Shown piece by piece: positions 1 to 6,500 of a stretch of 13,413 nt of DNA (the first letter of the stretch is position 1; each line of letters opens with the position of its first letter). Source of the stretch: Streptomyces flaveolus (GTDB taxonomy: Bacteria; Actinomycetota; Actinomycetes; Streptomycetales; Streptomycetaceae); assembly GCF_000716535.1 (NCBI RefSeq), contig NZ_JNWV01000081.1, forward strand, positions 1 through 13,413, written 5' to 3'. The notes under the pieces were generated by a model. That model was not told where the DNA came from. It did not search any database and saw nothing but the letters and a program-made list of their open reading frames with translations. The position numbers and the translations under genes were made by a program.

Positions 1-236
1 AAGCTGGCCTCCTTCGACGCCTTCTTCGCCGTCCCCCTCATCGGCCCCCGCCCCCTGCTCCAGATCATCGGCAGCCGCGCCGTCACCTCCTGGATGGCCA
101 TCGACATCCACCAACGCGCCACCGGCCCCAAGGAACTCCACCGCATCCACGGCGCCACCCACGTCGACCTCTACGACAAGAAGCAGTACATCGACCCCGC
201 CATCGACAAACTCACCGACTTCTACACCACCCACCT
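1..236. repeat. Inverted repeat, left arm (within hydrolase gene)
   Basis: Bases 1-236 match the reverse complement of 13178-13413 with only three mismatches (left positions 100, 106 and 150). The match starts exactly at both window edges, so the repeat probably continues outward. It stops abruptly at base 237, five codons before the stop codon. It lies entirely within coding sequence and is not a transposon terminal repeat. Confidence 0.95.
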
Positions 237-252
237 GGGTACGGCCGGCTGA
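1..252 (+). CDS. Alpha/beta hydrolase, C-terminal part (left copy; 5' end outside window)
   Basis: The frame is open from base 1 and stops at TGA 250-252, giving the last 83 residues. The segment IHGATHVDLYDKKQYIDP, followed by a helix ending in TDFYTTHL, is typical of the C-terminus of a cytoplasmic alpha/beta hydrolase of the YcjY / dienelactone-hydrolase-like type. By family knowledge, the His of ATHVD (residue 54 of this fragment) should be the catalytic-triad His. The nucleophile elbow lies outside the window, so substrate and completeness cannot be judged. The gene is convergent with the SRPBCC gene across a large palindrome. The striking point is a second, inverted copy at the right edge, 98.7% identical over 236 bp. 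The two diverge only in the last few codons: this copy ends LGTAG, the other LGATN. The family call is fairly secure; the physiological role is unknown. Confidence 0.85.
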   Translation, partial: KLASFDAFFAVPLIGPRPLLQIIGSRAVTSWMAIDIHQRATGPKELHRIHGATHVDLYDKKQYIDPAIDKLTDFYTTHLGTAG

Positions 253-258
253 GCCGAC

Positions 259-322
259 GCCGGTTCGCATGCGGAAGGGGCCGACAGCGCGCGCTGTCGG
301 CCCCTCCGGCATGCGAACCGGC
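259..322. terminator. 64-bp near-perfect palindrome, probable bidirectional terminator
   Basis: Left arm 259-290 and right arm 291-322 are reverse complements at 30 of 32 positions with no spacer. Outer arms are GCCGGTTCGCATGC and its complement; inner arms are GGGGCCGACAGCGC and its complement. It starts 6 bp after the hydrolase stop and ends 35 bp before the SRPBCC stop. It could therefore terminate both convergent transcripts. There is no U-tract, which is common for actinomycete hairpin terminators. As DNA it could also extrude a cruciform. Confidence 0.8.
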
Positions 323-357
323 AGTCCGTGTGAACGTGTCCAGGGCCCGCAGAGGGC

Positions 358-786
358 TCACTTCGCCTGCAGGGGGCCCGCGAAGGACTTGCGCAGCGAC
401 GAAGGGGCGGCGAGGGGGAGGAGCGAGGCGAGCACCTTGCCCTTGAAGGTGCTCGGCTGCCGCGTCAGCTCGACGTCGACCCGGGTGCCGTCGCCCTCGG
501 GAGTCATCCGGAAGACCCAGCCGCCGCCGGCTCCGAAGAGCTTGGAGTCGAGGGTGGTGATGGTGACGGTGTCGCCGTCCGGTTCCCACTCGTAGCGTGC
601 GCGCTCCCAGGCGGCCGAGGTGCCTTCGGTGACCTCGGCCCAGGTGTCGCCGAGGTCGTGGACCTCGAAGTGCTCGGCGTCGATCGTGGGCCAGGCCTTC
701 GCCCGGGAGGGGCTGAAGTCGGTCAGTACTTCCCGCACGTCCTTGGGGCTGAGCGTGGAGACGAGATGGAACCGTACGACTGCCAT
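358..786 (-). CDS. SRPBCC-family (START-like) protein
   Basis: This is a 142-aa soluble protein with the length and pattern of a single SRPBCC / polyketide-cyclase-like domain. It opens with strand MAVVRFHLVSTL, then a helix (SPKDVREVLTDF). A run of beta strands follows (FEVHDLGDTWAEVTEG, ARYEWEPDGDTVTITTLDS, GGGWVFRMTPEGDGTRVDVEL), and the C-terminal part is rich in Leu and Ala. Such domains form a hydrophobic pocket for lipids, polyketides or other small ligands; the ligand here cannot be read. The ATG at 786 is preceded on the minus strand by GAGGAA with a 5-nt spacer. The gene is divergent from the CGNR regulator at 908, which may control it. TTGACA is readable on the minus strand at 859-854 as a possible -35, with GAATCT 18 bp downstream as a weak -10. 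An enzymatic role versus a binding role is undecided. Confidence 0.82.
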   Translation of the reverse strand: MAVVRFHLVSTLSPKDVREVLTDFSPSRAKAWPTIDAEHFEVHDLGDTWAEVTEGTSAAWERARYEWEPDGDTVTITTLDSKLFGAGGGWVFRMTPEGDGTRVDVELTRQPSTFKGKVLASLLPLAAPSSLRKSFAGPLQAK

Positions 787-804
787 GGGGTTTCCTCACC
801 AAGA

Positions 805-869
805 AGTAACTGTTCTGACCGGTGACGAGAGATTCCCACGGGCCCACGTCACCTGTCAAGGCGGTTACT
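805..869. promoter_or_regulatory. 65-bp interrupted dyad in the SRPBCC/CGNR divergent promoter region
   Basis: Inner arms TGACCGGTGACG (816-827) and CGTCACCTGTCA (847-858) are inverted repeats matching at 11 of 12 positions. Outer arms AGTAAC (805-810) and GTTACT (864-869) are perfect inverted repeats. Both pairs are centred on base 837 with equal 5-nt gaps between inner and outer arms. The right inner arm overlaps TTGACA (minus strand 859-854), a candidate -35 for the SRPBCC gene. A dimeric regulator binding here could control both genes; the CGNR protein is the obvious candidate, but that is inference. Confidence 0.6.
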
Positions 870-907
870 CTGGAAGGGCGTCCACTTCCCTGTGTCTGGA
901 GGATCAT

Positions 908-1447
908 GTGAGACATGTGTTTCCGTGCGGGACGCCCGCCCTCGACTTCGTGGGCACCCTTCAGGAGCGGCGTGCGACGGTTCCGATCGAGCGGATCGGC
1001 TCCCCCGGGCTGCTCGACTCCTGGTTGGTGGAGGCCGGGCTGCTCGACGAGCGGCCCGCGTCGGACCACACGGACCTGCGCGCGGCCCTGGAGCTGCGGG
1101 AGGCGATCTACCTGCTGGTGCGGGCCCGGCTCATCGGCAGTCCCCTTCCCGCCGGCGCGGTCACCGCGGTGAACCGGCGGGCGGCCGGAGCGCCGGTTGC
1201 CATCTGCCTGGGGCCCGGCGGCACGAGCCGTTCCGGTACGGCCGCCCAGGCGCTGGCCGGCCTGGCGCGCGAGGCGGTCGAGATCATCGCGGGCCGGGAC
1301 GCGGCGCTGCTGCGCGAGTGCGGGCGCCCCGACTGCACACAGGTCTACCTCGACCGCTCCCGGGGCGGCCGGAGGGAATGGTGTGCGATGTGGACCTGCG
1401 GGAACCGCGTCAAGGCGGCTGCCCTGCGGGCACGTCGCCGGCAGTGA
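908..1447 (+). CDS. CGNR zinc-finger protein with ABATE-like N-terminal domain (putative transcription regulator)
   Basis: The product is 179 aa. The N-terminus FPCGTPALDFVGTL matches the start of the ABATE-type domain that precedes CGNR fingers, including the LDF-x-x-TL motif. The C-terminus carries the finger: Cys138 and Cys143, then Cys159 in REWCAMW, then Cys164-Gly-Asn-Arg, followed by a basic tail (KAAALRARRRQ). Proteins of this build are usually annotated as transcriptional regulators. GTG at 908 was chosen because GGAGGA at 898-903 lies directly upstream. The ATG at 906 runs straight into TGA, and GTG 917 would leave a long SD spacer. It is divergent from the SRPBCC gene with a large dyad between them, suggesting local and auto-regulation. 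It is convergent with dps. Confidence 0.87.
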   Translation: MRHVFPCGTPALDFVGTLQERRATVPIERIGSPGLLDSWLVEAGLLDERPASDHTDLRAALELREAIYLLVRARLIGSPLPAGAVTAVNRRAAGAPVAICLGPGGTSRSGTAAQALAGLAREAVEIIAGRDAALLRECGRPDCTQVYLDRSRGGRREWCAMWTCGNRVKAAALRARRRQ

Positions 1448-1508
1448 CGGTGACAGTGCCGCGCCCGAACCGGTGCGCACACGTGTCGATGCGGGACGGC
1501 CCCTCGTG

Positions 1509-1550
1509 CGGGACCGCCCCGTGCTCCCTCGGGATCGCCCCGTGCCCCCT
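1509..1550. repeat. Two tandem 21-bp units beyond the dps stop
   Basis: Units 1509-1529 and 1530-1550 match at 19 of 21 positions and share the core CGCCCCGTGC. A degenerate third copy precedes them at about 1492-1508. The array fills the short convergent gap between the CGNR gene and dps and touches the dps stop codon. It may be a simple slippage duplication; no function can be assigned. Confidence 0.6.
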
Positions 1551-2023
1551 CAGCCCCGGTTCTCGGCCTGGAACATCCAGCTCTGCTTCTCCAGGTCGGC
1601 GGTCAGGCCGATCAGCAGGTCCTGGGTCACGGCATCCGCCGGGCCGGTCTCCTCGATACGTTCCCGCACCCGTGCGATGACGGCGGCGAACGTCCGCACC
1701 AGGGCCTCGACGGCGTCGGCGTCCTTCGTCCAGCCCGGCGGGAACGCGGGCACGCCGCTGGTGGCGGTGATGGTGGCGGCCCGGCCGTCCGGGCTGACCC
1801 CCAGCGCGGCGGCGCGTTCGGCCACCACGTCGGCGTAGTCGCGTGCGGTGGTGACCACCTCGTCGAGCTGGAGATGGATGGAGCGGAAGCGCGGCCCGTA
1901 CAGGTTCCAGTGCGCCTGCTTGGCCACCAGGGACAGGTCGAGCAGGTCGACCAGGGTCGCCTGCAGGGCGCTCCCCGCGACCTCGCGCTCCTTGTCCGGC
2001 AGTGGGCTGTTGATGACCGTCAT
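1550..2023 (-). CDS. dps: Dps-family DNA-protecting ferritin-like protein
   Basis: The product is 157 aa, a normal Dps length. Dps proteins form dodecameric cages that oxidise and store iron at subunit interfaces and, in many species, bind DNA during stress. The ferroxidase ligands are all present with the spacing of E. coli Dps (H51, H63, D67, D78, E82): here His38 in AHWNLYG, His50, Asp54 in HLQLDE, Asp65 and Glu69. The N-terminal tail is short, with few basic residues (MTVINSPLPDKER), so DNA binding by a lysine tail is not obvious. The C-terminus EKQSWMFQA is typical. The start is ATG 2023 (MTVINS), with AAGGA about 11 nt upstream. It is codirectional with tetR, 178 bp downstream of it and beyond a hairpin, so a separate promoter is likely. 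The call is near certain; which Streptomyces Dps paralogue it is cannot be told. Confidence 0.95.
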   Translation of the reverse strand: MTVINSPLPDKEREVAGSALQATLVDLLDLSLVAKQAHWNLYGPRFRSIHLQLDEVVTTARDYADVVAERAAALGVSPDGRAATITATSGVPAFPPGWTKDADAVEALVRTFAAVIARVRERIEETGPADAVTQDLLIGLTADLEKQSWMFQAENRG

Positions 2024-2173
2024 GGGTATGCGGGTCCTTTCCCCGATGTCGCAAGTGTCCTCATTGTCGAGGCCTCGGGTTTGCGGGGGATCAGTCGTTT
2101 GACTGCCGCCCGGCGACGGAGGGACGGCGGGCACATCCCGTTCGTGGGCCGGCTCGGGACCGAAGGAACCGAA

Positions 2174-2189
2174 TCGATGCCCTCATCGA
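2174..2189 (-). terminator. Small hairpin downstream of tetR
   Basis: TCGATG (2174-2179) and CATCGA (2184-2189) form a perfect 6-bp stem with a 4-nt loop, 12 bp past the TetR stop codon. It is a plausible terminator separating tetR from dps. The stem is short and lacks a U-tract, so read-through is possible. Confidence 0.4.
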
Positions 2190-2201
2190 CGGCCATGAGG
2201 C

Positions 2202-2777
2202 TCAGTCGAGAACCCGCAGTGCCACGGCGACGGCCGGCTCCAGGAACGCCCGGTCGGCGCGGGTCTGGCTCATGACGCGCAGGCCCTGGATGAACGTGGT
2301 GAGGAAGCGGGCCAGCTCCACCGGACTGCGCTCGCCGGACAGCTCCCCGCGTGCCCGAGCCCGTTCCAGGGCCTCGGTCAACACGGCCTCGACGGCGGTC
2401 ATGGCCGTACGGACCTGCTCCACGGTGCCGTCGTGGGCCGCGCGTTCGACGGTCGCGTTGACCAGCAGACAGCCACGTTCCGGGTCGGCGGCGTCGGCCG
2501 TCACCATCGCGAGCAGCAGCCGCCGCAAGGCCGTGCGGACGTCACCCCCCGCCCGCATGTCCCGGTCCAGCGCCGCCACCAGACCGTCGCAGTAGCGTCG
2601 TAAGGCCAGGGCGTAGAGACCGTCCTTCGAACCGAAGGCGGCGTACAGGCTGCCGCTGCCGATTCCCAGCAGCTCCGTCAGCCGTGGCATCGGCGTGGCA
2701 CGGTAGCCCTGCCTCCAGAACACGGCCATGGCCTGCTCCACTGCCACGTCGGTGTCGAATCCACGAGGACGTGCCAC
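2202..2777 (-). CDS. TetR/AcrR-family transcriptional repressor
   Basis: The product is 191 aa. The N-terminal DNA-binding domain covers about residues 5-55. It contains DTDVAVEQAMAVFWRQGYRAT, then the helix-turn-helix MPRLTELLGIGSGSLYAAFGSKDGLY, a clear TetR signature. The rest (about 60-191) is the helical ligand-binding and dimerisation domain, including LARFLTTFIQGLRVMSQ near the end. GTG 2777 was chosen because AAGGA lies 7 nt upstream and the encoded MARPRGF is a normal TetR start; longer in-frame starts would add about 50 non-conserved residues. It is divergent from the unknown gene at 2991. A perfect 16-bp palindrome lies 21 bp upstream of the start, with a related one 42 bp further on, so autoregulation and control of the neighbour are likely. 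The inducing ligand is unknown. Confidence 0.92.
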   Translation of the reverse strand: MARPRGFDTDVAVEQAMAVFWRQGYRATPMPRLTELLGIGSGSLYAAFGSKDGLYALALRRYCDGLVAALDRDMRAGGDVRTALRRLLLAMVTADAADPERGCLLVNATVERAAHDGTVEQVRTAMTAVEAVLTEALERARARGELSGERSPVELARFLTTFIQGLRVMSQTRADRAFLEPAVAVALRVLD

Positions 2778-2798
2778 ACCGAGATCCTTTCGTCGGTC

Positions 2799-2814
2799 GA
2801 GTCGGACCCGACTC
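2799..2814. promoter_or_regulatory. Palindrome 1, candidate TetR operator
   Basis: GAGTCGGACCCGACTC has perfect 7-bp arms and a 2-bp centre, 21 bp upstream of the tetR start. Its half-site AGTCG/CGACT recurs in the palindrome at 2841-2852. Position and symmetry fit a TetR dimer site; binding itself is inferred. Confidence 0.6.
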
Positions 2815-2817
2815 TGA

Positions 2818-2837
2818 CACCCGCGGCCACCCGCGGC
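2818..2837. repeat. Tandem 10-bp direct repeat in the tetR promoter region
   Basis: CACCCGCGGC occurs twice back to back (2818-2827 and 2828-2837), between the two AGTCG palindromes. It is exact. It may set the spacing between the two candidate operators or be incidental GC-rich slippage. Confidence 0.55.
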
Positions 2838-2840
2838 ATG

Positions 2841-2852
2841 AGTCGATCGACT
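2841..2852. promoter_or_regulatory. Palindrome 2, candidate TetR operator
   Basis: AGTCGATCGACT is a perfect 12-bp palindrome preceded by G. It shares half-site AGTCG/CGACT with palindrome 1 but has a 2-bp instead of a 4-bp gap between half-sites. It lies 138 bp upstream of the plus-strand gene at 2991. A possible -10 for that gene, TAGCCT at 2950-2955, lacks a convincing -35. Confidence 0.5.
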
Positions 2853-2990
2853 GCAAACCTGACACCGCGGGGCACCTCGCTCCGCCGCCCGGACCACGAC
2901 GTTCCATATCGATCCGGGCAGGGACATGTGCCTCCGGGTGTTGTGCGGTTAGCCTCGACGCCATTGACGGCAAACAGCCCGAGGACCGAC

Positions 2991-3425
2991 ATGCAGCTGC
3001 ACCTGAACCCCCCGCTGGAGCCTGCCGACGCGCCCCGGCACGCCGCTGCCATCGTCGCGGCGGCGGCCGACATCAGCGGTGCGGCGCTGAACTACAGTCC
3101 GGAGAGCATCGATCTGGTGGAGGACATCGTCGACGGTTTCCGGGCCGAAGGCGTGACCGTCGAGGACATGGCGGAATCCCTCGTCGCCTTCGGCTGTTAC
3201 GTCGGCGAGATCCTCACACGTCACGTCGGCGGAGTCTGGCGGCACGCCTCGGCCGCCCACCCCGAGGCCGAACCCATCGTCGTGGAGCTGCCCGACGCAC
3301 GGGAGTGCCACCCGATCGACTGGGTCTTCAGCCGTCTGGAGTTCGGAGCGGACGTCAGCATCCGTGACCTCTACGCGGCGGCGGGTGCGGACGGCGCGTT
3401 CGCGGACGAGCGGACATGTGAATGA
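2991..3425 (+). CDS. Conserved-looking protein of unknown function, 144 aa
   Basis: I do not recognise a named family. ATG 2991 was chosen because GAGGA lies 5 nt upstream. The longer ORF from 2838 would add about 50 residues of promoter-like sequence. The protein is acidic and apparently soluble, with no signal peptide or membrane segment. A helical N-terminal half (HAAAIVAAAADISG, then YSPESIDLVEDIVDGFRAEG) leads to a compact segment FGCYVGEILTRHVGGVWR. After it come IVVELPDARECHPIDWVFSR and a C-terminal acidic tail. It has the look of a single small globular domain. It is divergent from tetR across twin palindromes, so it is a plausible repressor target, and it precedes LAL1 by 128 bp in the same orientation. 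No function is proposed. Confidence 0.72.
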   Translation: MQLHLNPPLEPADAPRHAAAIVAAAADISGAALNYSPESIDLVEDIVDGFRAEGVTVEDMAESLVAFGCYVGEILTRHVGGVWRHASAAHPEAEPIVVELPDARECHPIDWVFSRLEFGADVSIRDLYAAAGADGAFADERTCE

Positions 3426-3440
3426 CCAGGCGTCCCGGTT

Positions 3441-3463
3441 CCGGCACGTATGCGTGATGCCGG
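3441..3463 (+). terminator. Hairpin between the unknown gene and LAL1
   Basis: CCGGCA (3441-3446) and TGCCGG (3458-3463) form a 6-bp stem with an 11-nt loop, 15 bp after the stop at 3425. It may terminate the upstream gene, leaving LAL1 to its own promoter. No U-tract is present, so this is weakly supported. Confidence 0.35.
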
Positions 3464-3553
3464 TGAGGCTGTGGACGGACAGCACGCGGAGGGGCGGTGA
3501 ACGCGCGTGCGGGAGGTGAGCACGCGCGTCGGGGGAGTGGGGGAGGTCACGGG

Positions 3554-6500
3554 ATGAGCGCGCACATCGGCTCGGACGACGTCGGTCCGGACGGTACCGC
3601 CGGTCTGCTCGGCCGGGAGCGGGAACGGAAACTGGTGGCCGCGCTGCTGACGGCCCTGCCCCGCGGCGAGGGACGGGTGCTCCACCTGAGCGGCGCCCCG
3701 GGCACCGGCAAGTCCGCCGTCATCCGCTTCGCCGCGGCCGCGGCCGGCCGCCAGGGCATACGTGTGCTGTCGACGGCGTGGGCACCCGGCGAGCGCGGAC
3801 TGCGGCATGCCGCGCTGCACCGCCTGCTGCGTCCCGCCCTGGCAGGTATCACCGCCCTGCCGGCCCGCGAACGAGCCCTGCTGGACGCCGCGTTCGGCGG
3901 CGGCGCGACCACGCCGGGCACCGGTGAACCGGACATGCCGGGTACTCGCGAACCGGCCGCGGTGGGCTCCGCGGAACTGGCCGGGCCGGGTACTGGTGAG
4001 CTGGCCGGGCCGGGTACTTGTGAACTGGCCGCGGTGGGTTCCGCGGAACTGGCCGAGGCGGGCACCGACGAACTGGCCGGGTCGGCTTTCGTTGAGCCGG
4101 CCGGGTCGGCCTCCGATGAATTGGCCGGGTCGGCCTCCGCTCGATTGAGCCCGTCGGTATGTGCGGAGCAGGCCGCGGTGGGCTCCGCGGAACCGGTTGC
4201 GCCGGCCCCCGCTCAACTGGCCGCAGCGGTGATGCGTCTGCTGGCTGTGGCAGCGGAACCGGTTCTGCTGTGCGTGGACGACCTCGACCGGCTCGACGGC
4301 GCGAGCCGCGACACACTGCGCGCTCTGGCCCGGCTCTGCGCCCATACGCGGGTGGGCCTGATCGTCGCCGAGCGGGCGGCCTCCGACGTCCGGACCCTCC
4401 CCCATGCGCTCACGGTGACGCTCGGGAGCCTGCCCTCCTCCCTGGCCCGTGCGCTCGTCACCCGTGCCGGCCGGGCCACCGGGTACGCCGAGGAGCAACT
4501 CGTCCTCGCCGTGGCGCGGGGGAATCCACTAGCCCTGACTGAACTCTCCATGGACGGTGGCCATCCCGGCGACACGGCGGGCTTCGGCATGCTCCCCGCG
4601 ACACCCCGTCTGGCCGAGGCGTACGCGGAGGACGTGGAGGGGCTCTCGGCACCGGCCCGCACCGTGCTGCTCACTGCCGCGCTGAGCGCCTCACCGGTCA
4701 CCCGGGACATCCTGCGCGCGAGCACCTCGTTGCTGGACGGCGACCGGGCCGCCCGCGCCGGACTCGCCGAGACGATCGCCCGTGGACTCGTCGCCGAGTC
4801 GGTCGGGGTCGAAGGGGCTGAAGGGGCGGTCGTGGCCGAGGGGGCCGGCCCGGTCCTCGGAGCCGTAGACCTCAGGGAGGAGGGCGCCGAGGAGAATCGG
4901 CGGCTGTACTTCCCCGAGCCGCTGGTCCGTCCGGCCGTGCTGCGCCTGGAGTCGGCGGCCCGGCGCATGGCCGCTCACCACGCGCTCGGGCGGAGCCTCA
5001 CCAGCCCTCCCCACGCCGCCTGGCACACGGCCCAGTGCGTGGCAGGCCCCGACGAGGAACTCGCGCGGCGGCTGGAGTCGCTGGCGACCGCCCCCCTTCC
5101 GGGTACCGCCGTGCTCGTGGCCCTGGCCGCACTGGAACACGCCGCCCGTCTCTCCTCGGACCCGGAACGCAGGGCGGCCCGGTTGCTGCGGGCCGCCGAA
5201 CTCGCCTGCGAACACGGTCTGACGGACCAGGCGTTCCGGTACGCCCGCCAAATCGACCCGACCGAGCTGGGGACGTTCGGACGTGCCCTGTTGCTGTGGG
5301 TGCACGATCTGCTGCCGGGCAGCAGCGCGGTCGGCCGGGAGCGGATCGCCGAACTGTGCGAGGCGGCTCGCGCCGTCGCCCCGCAGGACCCCGCGCTCAC
5401 GCAGAAACTGCTGTACGCGGCGGCACGCAGGTGCTGGTGGCAGCAGGCCGGCCTCGGCGAACGCCGCATGGCCCTGCGAACCTTCGAGGACCTCCGGTCC
5501 GGGCCCCGGGACGCACGGGACGTCGCCGTCATGGCGCTGACCGACCCCCTCTCCCTGCCGTGCACGGAGCCACCGCATTCCGCGGCTGCGCATTCGGTCT
5601 GCGGGCTTCCCGACGTGGCGGGCTCGCATTCCGCCTCGGGGCCGCCTGGTGTGGCGGGCTCGCGTTCCGCTTCCGGTCTGTCCGGCGAGGCGGCTGCGCA
5701 TTCGGTCTCCGGGCTCCCCGGCGTGGCGGCCCCGCACTCCGCCCCTGGTCTCCCCGACGCGGCAGCCCCGCAGCCCGCCCCCGGACCGGCCAGCGGTCAC
5801 GGTGACGGTGACGGTGACGGTGACGAGCAGAGTCTGGTCGGTCAAGTCGCTCACCTCGTTTCCGATCTCGATCGGGCGGCGCCGCTGCTCGAAGCGGCGG
5901 AGGCGGACGTTCGCGCAGGCGGCCGGTACGGGCGGCTGCCACAGCTCCTCGTACCGAGGGCGATGGGCCAGATCTGGCTCGGTACCCAGTGGCACATCGC
6001 CCAGGCGCTGGCCGAGGAGGGCCGGATGATCGCCGGTCGGACGGGGCAGCCCGACTGGGTGGCGAGGGCCACCGGCACGCTGGGCATCATCGCGGCGTTG
6101 CGGGGACAGCACGACAGGGCACTGGAGTACGCGGCGGAGGTCGAGGAGGCCTCCCTGCGCCTCGGTCAGAACCGGCAACTGAACCTGGCCGTGCTGACCC
6201 GCGCCCTCACGGCGTCCGGCACGGGCCGGTACGCAGAGGCCTACGCGCGACTGCGTTCCCTGTTCGCCGGCCCGGCGACGCCGTACGCCTTCGAGCAGTT
6301 CTGGGGTCTCGCCTTCCTGGCCGAGGCGGCGCTGCCCGCCGGAGAGGAGGCCGACGCCAGGACCGTCGTCGAGCAGGTCACGGCCCTGACCGAGGCGGGG
6401 CGCGCACCCCTGCCGCAACGGATCCTGGTGTACGCCGGCGCGGTCCTCGGCCCGGACGACGAGGCGGAGGTCCGTTACCGCCGGGCACTGCGGCCCGGGG

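Noticed and set aside
70..90. Loss of a catalytic Asp in the hydrolases (GSRAVTSWM segment)
   Set aside because: I cannot establish from memory that this position is the triad acid in this family, and both copies are the same, so no claim is made.
3497..3553. GTG 3497 as the LAL1 start
   Set aside because: The SD-like GGAGGGG is only 2 nt away. The 19 extra residues are Gly/Arg-rich and unconserved in look. ATG 3554 has GGGAGG at a proper distance.
3849..4316. Minus-strand peptide with RPxRPV repeats resembling a proline-rich repeat protein
   Set aside because: The periodicity is just the antisense reading of the 24-bp repeats in LAL1.
5801..5824. GD run as an RTX-like calcium-binding motif
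   Set aside because: It lacks the GGxGxDxUx nonapeptide pattern and is only four dipeptides; microsatellite slippage explains it.
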